64,000 nt of DNA. Origin: Chamaecrista fasciculata (taxonomy: Eukaryota > Streptophyta > Magnoliopsida > Fabales > Fabaceae). The DNA is taken from contig QANZ01011162.1 of assembly GCA_003254925.1 (NCBI GenBank), positions 71,607-135,606 of the forward strand. Reading direction: 5' to 3'. Below, piece after piece: positions 25,086 to 35,999 of the stretch (position 1 is the first letter of the stretch; the number at the start of each line of letters is the position of its first letter). A program made the position numbers and the translations under genes. The notes below the pieces were generated by a model. That model was not told where the DNA came from. It saw only the letters and a program-made list of their open reading frames with translations, and ran no database searches.

Positions 25086-25207
25086 TTACTCTGTGTGTGT
25101 GTGAGAGAGAGAGAGAGGGGGGAATTAGGGAGAGATATTTTGTGTTTTTGGGTAAATTCACTTAAAATCTTAATTTACTTCATTTTCATCCTATTATAAA
25201 AAGAAAA

Positions 25208-26984
25208 GGGTAAATTGCAGTTTGGTACCCTGTGGTTAGGGGTGATTCCACTTTGGTACCCTAAAAGAAAAATTTTTACAGTTTGGTGCCCCGTGGTTTG
25301 CTCTGTTAGCGAATTGGTCCCCTGTGCTTTATTTCTGTTAGGATTTAATGGAAAATCTGATTTAAAATGTCAAAAACCTCCCAATAAGTCTTCTCTTATG
25401 CGTTTAAGTCCTTTTCCTTTACTAAAATGGATCAAAACATAAAGAAAATAAAAACTAAAGAGTACATTATGTAATTTTACTGATGAGTTGAAATTAATTA
25501 TAAAAGGGTCTTTAGAATTCTAATATTACAGAATTTTCTCCTTTTCATAAGATTTCTTTTGAATAGGTCCTAATTTAATTACACTTTAATCCCAAAAGTT
25601 TATGATCTTTATCAAAATAGTCCTTAGAACCTCAAAAGACAAATGAGCATCTATGATTTATCAAAAAAATCCCCACCAGAAGCTGAAATTTTCATTCAAG
25701 CCCCACAAATTACCCCTTAAATTTCATTCAATTACCTCACAAACACATCAAAATCCCCAAATTTTTTCAGACCCACAAATCAATCAATTTCTGCGTTGAA
25801 CATTCATTCTCACAAGTCCCAGTACTATACTTGGATTAAATTATTATTCAATTTCATTTCTCGCTCTTCAATTTTTTTCTTCTTCCTTCTTTTTCTTGTC
25901 AATTTTCAATTTTAGAAATAAACACGCAGAAAAGATAATCGAAGAGAAGAAGTCACTAGTTTCTTTCTGCTTCTTTTCTCTCTCCTATGACGAAAAAACC
26001 CTCCAAGAAGAAATCTCACTTCTCATCCTTCTTGCCGACCGAGTCATCAAATAGTCGTAATCAAGATATAGAGTACTTTTGAACTTTGAATGATATCCAT
26101 TAAGATATAGAGTACCAATTTCGAAAACAAGACTTATAAATACAGAGAGGGGGTGTGTGTTGGGTGAAGGTGCAGAGGAAGGTGATATGGGTGTCAACAT
26201 AACGTCGATCAAAAACGTCGTCGGATGGAGGATGGCAAGGCGATAATCCCCTGGATTACCATTCCCACTACTCATTCTCCAAAAACCTCGACCCATTTCA
26301 ATTCGGCGTTTTCCAGCAAGTCTTCTCCATAACCGGCTAACGTGGAATCAATCTTTAAGGGTTTTGATTTGTGGGTCTGAAAAAATTTGAGGGTTTTGAT
26401 GTGTTTGTGATATACTTGAATGAAATTTGTGGGGTAATTTGTGGGGCTTGATTTTTGAAAAATTTGGGGGTTTTGATTTGTTTGTAGTGTACTTGAATGA
26501 AAATTTCAGTTTCTGGTGGGGATTTTTTGATAAATCATAGATGCTCATTTGTCTTTTGAGGTTCTAAGGACTATTTTGATAAAGATTATAAACTTTTGGG
26601 ATTAAAGTGTAATTATATTAGGACCTATTCAAAAGAAATCTTATGAAAAGGAGAAAATTTTGTAATATTAGAATTCTAAAGACCTTTTTATAATTAATTT
26701 CAACTCAACAGTAAAATTACATAATATACTCTTTAGTTTTTGTTTTCTTTATGTTTTGATCCCTTTTTGTAAAGGGAAAGGACTTAAACGCATCATAGAA
26801 GACTTGTTGGGGGGGTTTTTGACATTTTAAATCAGATTTTCCGTTAAATCCTAACGAAGGTAAAGCACAGGGGACCAATTCGCTAACGGAGCAAACCACG
26901 AGGCACCAAACTGCAAAAATTTTTCTTTCAGAGTACCAAAGTGGGATCGCCCCTAACCACAGGGTACCAAACTGCAATTTACCC
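25208..26984. mobile_element. Inner MULE-like element with about 590 bp arms and 9 bp duplication
   Basis: It begins gggtaaattgcagtttggta and ends with the complement (ctgcaatttaccc). A perfect 9 bp repeat, aaaagaaaa, flanks it (25199-25207 and 26985-26993). The inverted arms run about 25208-25795 and 26345-26984 and match over most of their length. The middle (25800-26340) differs and has higher-GC, exon-like DNA, including a 31-codon frame at 25987 (MTKKPSKKKSHFSSFLPTES) that I do not recognise. It interrupts the right part of the outer element. Confidence 0.85.
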
Positions 26985-27308
26985 AAAAGAAAAAGATCCT
27001 TAACATAAGAAAATAAAACTTTTGGGGGATGGAAGTTTATTTTTCCCTTTTTTTAACGGAAATGGAAAACGTTTGAGGGACCAACTATGCCAAGTTTTGG
27101 AAAACTGATGGACCAATATAGAACGAAAAATAACTGAGGGATCAATTTGGAATGTTGAACATAATTGAGAAACCAAAATAGGACTTTAACCTATATATAT
27201 ATGTCGAATATTTATATGTCGCATATTTATACAAGCTTTCACAATCTCCTCCTCAAAACTACCTAATATGAGACTTTAAAAAGATCTTACCCTACATTTA
27301 TTTCAATA

Positions 27309-27345
27309 CTAGTGGTGTTAGCGTGCGTTGCACGTGTTATATTTG
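27309..27345 (-). mobile_element. Possible Helitron 3' terminus
   Basis: On the - strand a cgtgc-aac-gcacg hairpin is followed by about ten bases and CTAG, then T. This is the usual shape of a Helitron 3' end. The matching TC end, expected to the right, was not found, so the extent is unknown. Confidence 0.35.
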
Positions 27346-27759
27346 TTCGTCTAACGTATTTTTTATATATAAATTTAATTATTTCTTTTGTTTATATAAT
27401 GTTTGGATTATAATTATTTTGAGACTAATTCATCTTATGTATTTTTTTTTGCCAAAATTCATCTTATATATACTAATTTACTAATTCTATTATTTGATAA
27501 TTGTGGTTTTTTTTATTGAAATTGCAATTTTAAAATTTTCCTAAAATGATATAAACCTTATTTGTATATTTGAGTCTTTTTAGATCCAAAGAGTTGACTA
27601 CAACCTCATTTTCAAATTTGAAAATTTGAATTTTGAAATTCTCTTCTCTTATCATACAATATGTGAATTTTCAAATTTTATTGTGTTTTTTAACATGATG
27701 AGTTAGGATTTGAGTTTTTTTTTCTTTTAATTTCACATTATTTGGTATTAGTCAAACAA

Positions 27760-29225
27760 AATTTATCGTTAAAATTTTGTTAAAGCAAGATTAAATAATA
27801 AAATGGGTAAACTACTGATCTGACCATATTTCATCATATATTTTAGGGACATTTTAGGGCATTTTATATTCATTTGGGATTCAATTGCATGCCTTTATGT
27901 CCCTTTATGATAAAATATGATGCCTTGAAGTTTGATGATTATTTGGACTATTTTGTGATTAATTGAGTGGTTTTCTCGGGTTTAATCTTTATTACTTGAT
28001 TGATCCTCTTTATCCTGAGAATTCACTTAGTTTCTCGATGTTCTTGATAGGTTTTAATGAAGTCCAAAGTGCTGAATTACTTCGAGGAAGGCTCAAGGAT
28101 GTTTGGAGACGAGTCAGGGACCAAACTGAAAACGAACTAAAGTTGCTGGAAAAACCGCCGCCGGAACCGCCGCCATGCATAGCCGCGGCGGGTCCGCGGT
28201 GGGTCTCTCTGGAAAACCCGCCGCCGGAACCGCCTCCATGCACAGCCGCGGCGGGTTCGCGATAACTTATAATTATGTTGGCCCAAGCCCGATTTTGATG
28301 ATTCTGACCTAAATTTCTTTAGAATGAGCCGAAATTTACATATATGAGAGGTTTTTAGGTCATTTAAATAGGGAGGAACCTTAGAGACACACTTTACACC
28401 ATCTCCTTCATCCCCTCTTTTCTTCCACCTTCATCCATGGCTATTTTGGAGGCTAGGAGGCTTGTTGAAGCCGAATCTCTCTCCATGAGCAGCTAGATTC
28501 CACACCCATAAGAGGATTGGAGGAGGCCCGAGCTTGGTTCTACACTTAGGGAGTTTTACTTTACTCTTTTCATCGTTTTATATTAGGGTTTGAGTTTTTC
28601 TTGGTTAGAGAACTTGTAATTCTGATATTGATTATGAATTTGAGATTGGATTTTGGATTCTGATATGTATTGATTATTCTTGTCTTGATTATGATCCGTT
28701 CGGATACGTTGTAGTTGGTTTGACTAATAATTGGGATAAGTTTCTCTTTGATAACTTAGTCTGAGTTATAGAGTTGCCTGAATTCTTGATTTTATCTCGC
28801 CATTAGCTTCATTGAAGTGATTATCTTGGTTATGTTTATAATTGAGTTAATTGCTATGTTTAACGGTAGTGGACAACTTTAGTAAATGGTTTGTGAAGTA
28901 ATTACTCCGATCTTTATAAGCTAGGAAGGCCGAATTCAATTCCTCTGTTGGGTGTTTCCATCAATAAGTGTCTTATCTATCTTTATCGCTTTTGTTTATC
29001 TTTTGCTTATTAATCAAAAACCCCAAAAATATTATTGCTTTATTTAATTATTGTTTTAGGTCTTAGATAAACAATCAAAGAACAAAATTTTCTTCGCTTT
29101 TACCCGATTGGTGATAACTTGGTATCGTTTACAATTAAACCTTGCACAAAAGTTCCTCGAGAGATCGACTCGGATTGCACCACTATAGTGCATTAATTCC
29201 GGTATTTTTGGCCAACTAACGACGG
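27760..29225 (+). mobile_element. Retrotransposon LTR/leader-like non-coding sequence
   Basis: About 1.4 kb of non-coding sequence with the layout I associate with LTRs of some large plant retroelements: a GC-rich block of CCGCCGCCGGAACCGCC-type units (28145-28262), a possible TATA-type box, cactttacaccatctccttc near 28390, a long T-rich unit, and gttcctcgagagatcgact near 29151. Ends could not be set and no partner LTR is present, so it may be a solo LTR or fragment. The open frame over the GC-rich block is a by-product. Confidence 0.4.
28145..28262. repeat. GC-rich tandem duplication
   Basis: Two copies of a roughly 63 bp unit (ccgccgccggaaccgcc, then catgcatagccgcggcgggt versus catgcacagccgcggcgggt), strongly GC-rich in an AT-rich setting. 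Confidence 0.8.
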
Positions 29226-29234
29226 GTGCGGTCA

Positions 29235-29855
29235 ACTACACTTTGGTATCTTGCTCTATAGATCGATTTCACTTTGGTACACTATTCTGTGCACCGTTCA
29301 CATTTTGGTATCTTATTCTTTCAAAAGTAACATTTTGGTACCTTTTTCTTTGCACCATTAACATTTTGGTACCCTAAAAAAAATATAGAATAGGGTAACA
29401 AATCTATGTTTCAAAATGTTCAAATTGGTCCTAAATCTTAGCAAAATATTTCATTTTAGTCCCAAACTATTGAATTTGGTCATATTTCTCTCGTCTGTCA
29501 TTTCAAGTTTAAAGGACTTTTTAAGATTAACTCATAGCTCTGAATTCGTCGTATTCGAACTTGAAACAAGAGAGATATGATCAATATTGCTTGTTTGATT
29601 GTGAAACGAGCGATCTACTTTCAGGACCGATTTCACCTCATTTGCTTATTGCCCTAATTGGATAGAGAATTTACAGTACTTTTTGAGAATAATGTAGTTT
29701 TAAACTCGTTAAATTCAAACTTGAAACGCGAAGAATATAATTATATTCCATAATTTGGGACCAAAATGAAACATTTTGAAAATATAAAGGACCAAAATAA
29801 ATGTTTGGACATACATTTAGGACCAAAATGACTTTTTAACCTACTTTGAGTTAGA
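29235..29855. mobile_element. Chimeric remnants: half of a family A element joined to a module-D element
   Basis: 29235-29400 is one arm of family A (ctacactttggtatcttg with TTTGGTACC units) without its partner. 29405-29855 has the module-D body (tcgaacttgaaacaagagag) and a right end (ggaccaaaatgacttttta) like that of 54072-54609. Their junction near 29400 suggests truncation by insertion or deletion. Confidence 0.5.
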
Positions 29856-29940
29856 ACTTAGAGGATAAGAAATTTTTTTAATAGGACTGAAATATAAACC
29901 TTAAATTTTATTCTATATCCTTCTTATATATCAACTAAAA

Positions 29941-30200
29941 TCAACTATAGTTCTTTTTGAAGAAGCCATAACCGAACCACGAAATAGCGCTCAATGTGAG
30001 GAAGAATGAGAGATTGAATGGCATAAACTCCACACTCTTGGTTCGAATCACCTGTGCCTGCTCCATCCACAATTATTAATTAATTGTCTATAATAGTATA
30101 CTCTGTTTTGAATTCATATATATATATATATATATTAGAGTTAAACTAATTACCTTGACGCTGAGAGGAGAGATGCGAAGACGCAAATGGAAACGGCAAC
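29941..30200 (-). pseudogene. SWEET sugar transporter relic
   Basis: Exon 29941-30051 (- strand) reads [20 protein letters not shown], then [16 protein letters not shown] and a stop. This matches the conserved SWEET segment around the KSVEFMPF motif and the following membrane helix. The acceptor before it (gcacag, 30052-30057) and a donor at 30152-30153 after cagcgtcaag keep the family's intron position. The upstream exon piece gives ISPLSVK in one frame and INVAVSICVF in another, implying a frameshift. SWEETs are bidirectional sugar carriers with seven helices; here only about one helix and the preceding loop survive, and the rest is absent. A neighbouring open frame at 30202-30396 is not recognisable. 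Confidence 0.75.
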
Positions 30201-30386
30201 GTTAATTTCTGTCGGGACCTTTTTGTTCAATTATTGCAGATAGATCCACGTTAAAGAACACCGGCGTACCTATGTTTGGAAGCCATGAATATAACTGAAA
30301 CACAGCAAAAAATTCATAATGTAGCAGATCAGACAGAATAGCGCCAAACAATGGGAAAGAAGGAATCAAGAACATAATATAATTAT

Positions 30387-30961
30387 GGCAAAACACTCTT
30401 TCGTGCCCCTAACGTTTGCGGTGATTTTCAGTTATGCTCCTAACGTTTCATTTGTGTCAGTTGTGCCCCCAATGTGAAACGTTAGTTTCAATTATGCCCC
30501 CAATTTCAATCATTCACAAAAGAAAACACCATTTTCGCATTTGAGCTCGATTTTGATCAGATTTCATATGGGTTTTAATTTTCGGACATGACAAACTTGA
30601 TTCCTTGGATCAATTTCAAAGATTAAGCTCAAAATAACCCTAAATCCGAAGAAAATAGGACCCGATGAACCCTAAAAAGGACCAAAACGAAATGCAACTA
30701 AACAAAGCATTTTTCTCAAAATTTCCATGTGCAAAATGATCCTTAGGAGCTGAAAATGAGTACCCATAAACTCATTTATCAAAACAAACTGAAACGAACA
30801 CGAATCTAAGCTCAAAAGTTCCTAAAACGGATACACTAACGAGGATGGTGGCATAATTGAAACTAACGTTTCATATTGAGGGCACAACTGACAAAAATGA
30901 AACGTTAGAGGCATAACTGAAAATCACCACAAACGTTAGGGGCACGAAAGGGTGTTTTGCC
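30387..30961. mobile_element. Palindromic element, family G, with 9 bp duplication
   Basis: The left ggcaaaacactctttcgtgc, then ccctaacgtttgcggtgatt, is mirrored at the right over about 120 bp. Flanks are tataattat (30378-30386) and aataattat (30962-30970), 8 of 9 matching. A shortened relative lies at 42318-42454. Non-coding. Confidence 0.75.
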
Positions 30962-30974
30962 AATAATTATATAG

Positions 30975-31165
30975 GCCTAATCATTCATACATATCTCTTG
31001 AAGGACGTAACTATTAATCTTTGGACACATCTCGTGACTCTTAATCATTCATACATATCTCTTGAAGGACGTAATTATCAATCTTTGAACACATCTCTTG
31101 ATTCTTAATCATTCTTACATATCTCTTCACTCTTAATCATTGAGACACATCTATTGAATAAATAC
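30975..31165. repeat. Imperfect tandem repeat, about 70 bp then about 55 bp units
   Basis: 'aatcattcatacatatctc' recurs with ttgaaggacgtaa and aatctttg...cacatctc at each step (near 30978, 31043, 31106, 31132), with later units shorter. Confidence 0.75.
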
Positions 31166-31236
31166 TGAACCATTGCGAATGTTAAAATTCATAAACAACT
31201 CATCTTAAGTTGTGATTAGCAATAGACACTAATTCA

Positions 31237-31404
31237 TCATGGGGTAAATCAACAATTTTATTAAAGACATTTTTAGAAATGAAAGTTGACACCAACCCAT
31301 ACTTTTAAGTAGTAGAGATCATCGTGGGGTAAATCAACAATTTTATTAAGGACATTTTTTGAAATGAAAGTTGACACCAACCCACACTTTTAAGTAGTAG
31401 AGAT
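31237..31404. repeat. Tandem duplication of about 84 bp
   Basis: The stretch ggggtaaatcaacaatttta ... gacaccaacccatacttttaa ... agtagtagagat occurs twice in a row with few mismatches. Confidence 0.9.
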
Positions 31405-33130
31405 TATTTTTAGGTTAAATGTCTTCTTCATCTTGATTAGTTACAATTTCTTAACCCCACTAATCAATTTCATTGAACAGTAACTTTCGTTCTCATCTTT
31501 TTTTAATTAAAGGAAATAGAAATTCGAGGAGCAATGAAGAGAACGAAATATGGTATTTTATTTAATATTCAAGCTTTTATAGTGAAGCTAATTAAACACG
31601 GATACAATATTTTTGTTATTCTTTGGTATAATAAATGGATTATACATATATATTATATATACACACACATATCTAGATGAACATGAACAAATTCTGTTCA
31701 TGATATAAACATTTGAGACATAAAGCCATATCATTAAATTTATGCAGCAGAAGTGGAATCTTCTTTGCAGGATCAGAGATCCATGTGAATTAAGCATGGA
31801 AATTTAATTAAAAAAACATTAATTAATGTAATTGGAAAGAAAAACAAAACATATGGACCCAGAGCAAATTAGACTGTGCTGTTTGGATCAATATCTGCTT
31901 TGCATGGTCCTACACGCTAATAAAATTTCCTTCTTTTCTTATAAAAGAAAAAGTAAGGATCTAATGTCACTTCATGAGAATTAATGAAGAAAGAAAATAT
32001 TACAGAGAAAGGAAATAGATTAAATGAGAAGGTTTATTGAATAATTAGAGAATCTATTCAAAACCCCCATAGGTTATTTATTCCAAATCTGAGCAACTTG
32101 GGTTTGATCTTCTATTTAAAATAGTTTATATAGAAATAAAATTTTCAAGATCTTTAAAATTGAGAAGTGACCATATATCACTGATAGGTGTTTTAATTTT
32201 GATAAGTGAAGAAGTCTCGAGTTTAAATTTTATTGAAAACATGAGAGTTTTATTTTTACTATCTGACCAGATAACTAGAACAATAATTAAACATTGTCTA
32301 AATTGTAAAACAAATAAGTATTGAAAGACATCTTGTAATCAGGACTCATGAGGGAAAATAGAAAGTAATTTAGGTGAGACAAAAATTAAAATTAAAATAC
32401 TCAAAGTAGAGACACATTTTTTATTTTTGTATTATATTAGTATACTATCAATTTAGGGTGTGTTTGATATGTAAAGATCATATCACTACCATCTTATATA
32501 CTATATTATTTTGAATGTCAGGATTGGATATTGACATTTGATATGTCATGATCTCATCAATATTGATATAAGATAACACTATATTATCACACTACAATAA
32601 AAAAAAAAAACTGTGATCGATTTGATAATAACAAAAATTATGTGAACTCTTTTTACAAAAAAAAAAAAAATTTATGTGATCTTATATCACATGATTGTAA
32701 AGAATATCTTTAAATCAAATTATCAATTTTTTTTTCTTTTTGTTAATGTTTCTTTTTATAAATTGGCTATTTTTTTTTGTAGGCATAGTTTTGATTTTTG
32801 ATGAATTAGTTATAGGTACAGTTTTTACTTTTATTAACTTTATGTTGCTTATTTTTATTGATCCTATGTTGTTTAGATAATTTTTTTATTTAAAAGTACT
32901 TTTTGTTAGATTATTATTTAATGTCATAAAAAATATATGTTATTAGTATACAATTATAAATTAATATTAAATAAAATATTTATATGATTAATTTGAATAT
33001 ATATATATATTAAGATATAGTTTATTAATTTAGAGGTAAATATAGAAAATTTAAAAAATTTGTGAAGCTGTTCAATAAAAAATATTAAATATGTACGTCT
33101 TACATTTATAATATATCAGATACAATCTAT
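31405..33130. other. Intergenic AT-rich DNA, no gene seen
   Basis: Includes gggtgtgtttgatatg at 32458, which resembles the end of a hAT- or PIF-type element, but no partner end was found. No coding region supported. Confidence 0.4.
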
Positions 33131-33294
33131 TATCATATGAAAAGTATCCTGTTATGTATAATGTCACAACATCTGAAATTACAGGTACTGTACTCACCTC
33201 TAGCCTTTAAAATGAAAAATCATTGTCATTCATTTATCTTTTATGTTATTATTTTAATCTTAAATCAAAATTACCTATCATTAATTCGATCTTN

Positions 33295-33328
<34 letters not shown>

Positions 33329-33596
33329 CATCCTTTGTTCTCTCTTCTCTTCTAGGCGTGGAATTTGGCTTTCATTACACACATTCTCTCTCTTAAGCCA
33401 TCAAACACCCATCAATACTCATGTCTCCTTCTTTTTTTCCCTTTCTCTCTCATGATCCTCTTTCCTCTTAAGAGTTAAGACCTTCCATTTCCAACAAAAC
33501 AGAGCACACCAGAGTCCTCTGTTTTTGAGAAATGACCAAAATCCTTGTCCTTTCACACAATCATGAATCATGCCTTCTTCTAGCTTAGCTTCCTCC

Positions 33597-33633
<37 letters not shown>

Positions 33634-33802
33634 TCTCTCTCCAACCTCTCTGAGTCCACTTGATCTTTTCACAGTACTATTTGAACTTTGAAGCAGACAA
33701 CAAAAGGCCTAGTAATTGATTGAAAGCCTTCAAAAAATCCCCTGTTTTCCTCTGTTCTCTTTCATTTCTGAATTTTTTTTTTAAAAAAAGAGAGAAGTAT
33801 CG
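33295..33802 (+). promoter_or_regulatory. Pyrimidine-rich upstream region and 5' UTR of the BIG GRAIN 1-like gene
   Basis: Two CT microsatellites (33295-33325 and 33601-33629) flank a pyrimidine-rich stretch just before the ATG. CT-rich leaders are common in plant genes. No TATA box or transcription start can be fixed. Confidence 0.4.
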
Positions 33803-35044
33803 ATGGATAAATGGGAAAAATCACAACGAGATCGTCAACAACGGCATCATAGAGAAAACCCATCATTCTCTTCTTCTCTTCTTGACGCCATTTATCGATC
33901 CATCGACGAAACAGAGGAGAAAGAAGAAGAAAATCAGATCGTGCTCTACAGAGAAACCATGAAGAAGAAGATGATGATGCAGAAACAGAGCAACTTCATC
34001 TTCTTCAATGATGATGATAATAATGATCATGAAGATTATGAATCTAAAGCACCAAACTTTCTTCGATCCCGAAACGTAGAAAACTGGATGGAGAAAAGGG
34101 TATGCGAGAAAGTTGTTATTCAAAGGAATTCCTTGCATTCAAGCTCGAGTTCTTCAGATTCAAGCTCCAATGGCGGATTCTCTTCCTCAGATTCATCATC
34201 AGAGCTCTTCATCAATGGCGTCCAAAGGCCCAAACCCATAAAAACCAGCGTCATTCCATCTCAAAATCCAACTTTTGATTCTCTTAAAGGGTATAAATCT
34301 CAATCCACGCATACCCAGAAACCCAAAAACGAGATTAATAATGGGTTCGAGAAGAAGACGACGAAATTCAAAGCTTTGAAGAAAGTGAAGCAACCAAACT
34401 CTCCAGGGGCAAAACTCGCGAGTTTTCTGAATTCTCTCTTCAATTCTGGAAGTGGGAATAAGAACACCACCAAAAAGAAAGCAAAGTTGGTGTCTTTATC
34501 ATCAAACACTACTAATACTACTACTACGACTCCATGTTCTTCAGCATCCTCGTTTTCAAGATCTTGCTTGAGCAAAACGCCATCGTCTTCAAGATCAGGA
34601 GGTAATAATAATAATAATAATAATAAGGTTAATAGGTCTGTGAGATTCTGTCCTGTTAGTGTTATTGTGGGTGAAGATTGCAGGCCATGTGGGCACAAGA
34701 ATCTTCTCCAAGAAAAAGAAGAACACAAAAAAAGCTATGGCTATGGCTGCAATAATGAGGAGCTAAGGCTTCATGTGATGAAGGAGAGTAAGAGAGTGGA
34801 GGAAATAGCGAGAGACTTGTTGAAGAATTATCAGAGGAATAATAATAAGGATCTTGAAATGATGATGCATTGTGAAGAAGAAGATGATGATGATGGTGTA
34901 AGTAGTTGTTCAAGTTCTGATCTTTTTGAATTGGATAATCTTTCAGCTATTGGGAATATTGGGAGGTATAGAGAGGAATTGCCTGTGTATGAAACTACCC
35001 ATTTCAATACAAATCGAGCCATTGCCAATGGCTTTGTCATGTAA
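33803..35044 (+). CDS. BIG GRAIN 1-like protein
   Basis: A single exon of 413 codons from ATG 33803 to TAA 35042-35044. Recognisable blocks, in order: MDKWEK with ENPSFSSSLLDAIYRSIDE (residues 1-36); SPGAKLASFLNSLFNSGSG; SCLSKTPSSSRSGG; RSVRFCPVSVIVGEDCRPCG; a KRVEEIARDLLKNYQ helix; and the C-terminal SDLFELDNLSAIG with YREELPVYETTHFNTNRAIA. These are the signature blocks of the plant BIG GRAIN 1 family, described as plasma-membrane-associated positive regulators of auxin response and transport that influence organ and grain size. Long Ser, Asn and Thr runs between the blocks suggest disordered linkers, and repeats such as (aat)n at 34604-34626 could vary in length. The first ATG is in the conserved MDKWEK context, so the start is well supported. 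Its exact paralogue is not certain. Confidence 0.93.
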   Translation: MDKWEKSQRDRQQRHHRENPSFSSSLLDAIYRSIDETEEKEEENQIVLYRETMKKKMMMQKQSNFIFFNDDDNNDHEDYESKAPNFLRSRNVENWMEKRVCEKVVIQRNSLHSSSSSSDSSSNGGFSSSDSSSELFINGVQRPKPIKTSVIPSQNPTFDSLKGYKSQSTHTQKPKNEINNGFEKKTTKFKALKKVKQPNSPGAKLASFLNSLFNSGSGNKNTTKKKAKLVSLSSNTTNTTTTTPCSSASSFSRSCLSKTPSSSRSGGNNNNNNNKVNRSVRFCPVSVIVGEDCRPCGHKNLLQEKEEHKKSYGYGCNNEELRLHVMKESKRVEEIARDLLKNYQRNNNKDLEMMMHCEEEDDDDGVSSCSSSDLFELDNLSAIGNIGRYREELPVYETTHFNTNRAIANGFVM

Positions 35045-35885
35045 CTCTTGTAATTTTCTCTAGTGGGGAAAGGAAAGGAAAGACAAAGTTTTAATTTTGT
35101 GGTGGGGGGTTTTACATTAATTAGAAAATAATTAAGATCTCTCTACTGTCTCTTTTGGTTTAATTTAATTTGGAAGTTATTTTGTCTCATTTCCTTCCTT
35201 CTAATTTCTCATATACACACACACACACATATGTAGTAGGATCAAGCTTTGGCCAACATAGGTCTCCATTTAAACTTTGTTTCCATGTTCATGTTAATAT
35301 TAGAGAGCAAGATCCTTTCTTTTTCTTTTATTCCTTATTGTTGGTCAAGGTTTGACACTAATTGTCTTATGACAGAAATTTTTTTAAATATAGAATTGCA
35401 TCATAATTGAACTAAAACATTCTAAATATAATTGAATTCTGCCTTAATAGTTAATCTAATGTTTATATATTTATCGCTATTCTTCAACTATGTTTATTGT
35501 TATTCTTCAGATGTATGGAGGCAAAAAAATAGGGAGTTATATTCTTTAATTTGGTGGAAAAACAGAAGAAGCAATTAATTAAAGATGAAGAAGGAAGTGA
35601 AGTTGAAAGGCAAGGCAGAATTTCTACATTTATTAGTGGAAATAGAAAGAAGGGCTTTTGCTTTCTCTCTCTCTCTCTCTATAATGTGTGGGGTCCTTCT
35701 TTTGCTTGAAATTAACACTATCTTCATGCACCACATATGCTTGGGAGCAATAGTCAAAAAGTAGCTACGTTAATTATCTAATGTGCATGGTTTTTTTTTT
35801 CAAATTTATTCAAAACTAATTTACTTATATGTATATAATTCAGGCAAAAAAAATCACTTATATATAATTGATTACTTTTTTTTTT
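35045..35885. other. 3' flank of the BIG GRAIN 1-like gene, no further gene seen
   Basis: Includes an AC microsatellite (35216-35229) and a CT run (35664-35681). No gene supported. Confidence 0.45.
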
Positions 35886-35999
35886 GTACAAAAAGGTTTA
35901 GGTGAGTTGGACCCCGGAGGCTCACCAAGGTCAGGACAGGCCTCAAGGCTCTATGAGTTATGAATTGACTCCTTACCAACTGGGACAACCGTTGTTGGC
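35886..35999 (-). mobile_element. SINE family 2, internally deleted copy
   Basis: On the - strand it keeps the head (tggtaaggagtcaattcat) and the tail (ctccggggtccaactcacct) of the family 2 SINE at 4245-4445. About 90 bp between them, including the B-box region, is missing. Confidence 0.6.

Larger units (their letters stand above)
24358..27191. mobile_element. Outer MULE-like element carrying a captured gene fragment, itself invaded by a second MULE
   Basis: The terminal inverted repeats exceed 100 bp: the left aaagtcctattttggtccct, then cagttatgctcaatgtttc, is mirrored at the right by the 27060-27191 sequence (gggatcaatttggaatgttg; accaaaataggacttt). It inserted in an AT repeat, so its duplication (atatatata/tatatatat) is uninformative. 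Between the arms lie the dioxygenase fragment at 24693-25085 and the element at 25208-26984. Inverted repeats with exonic host sequence between them are the layout of a Pack-MULE. No transposase. Confidence 0.75.

Noticed and set aside
26717..26986. 89-codon - strand frame MGKLQFGTLWLGAIPLWY and its twin at 25215-25442
   Set aside because: They are mirror translations of the two arms of the inner MULE, not a gene.
27963..28265. 100-codon frame with EKPPPEPPPC repeats
   Set aside because: It is a translation of the GC-rich tandem block, with no similarity to a known protein and an unrelated frame on the other strand.
30033..30056. ggttcgaatca resembling a tRNA or SINE B box
   Set aside because: On the - strand it is codons of the SWEET relic (GTG ATT CGA ACC), and no A box or cloverleaf is present.
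30202..30396. 64-codon frame beginning MFCHNYIMFLIPSF
   Set aside because: It does not match SWEET or another family I recognise and has no support beyond being open. It overlaps the family G element end.
32455..32610. gggtgtgtttgatatg, like the end of a hAT- or PIF-type element
   Set aside because: No matching inverted end was found within several kilobases.
33295..33325. Microsatellites considered as CRISPR-like arrays
   Set aside because: These and other CT/AT runs are simple repeats without spacers; the organism is a plant.
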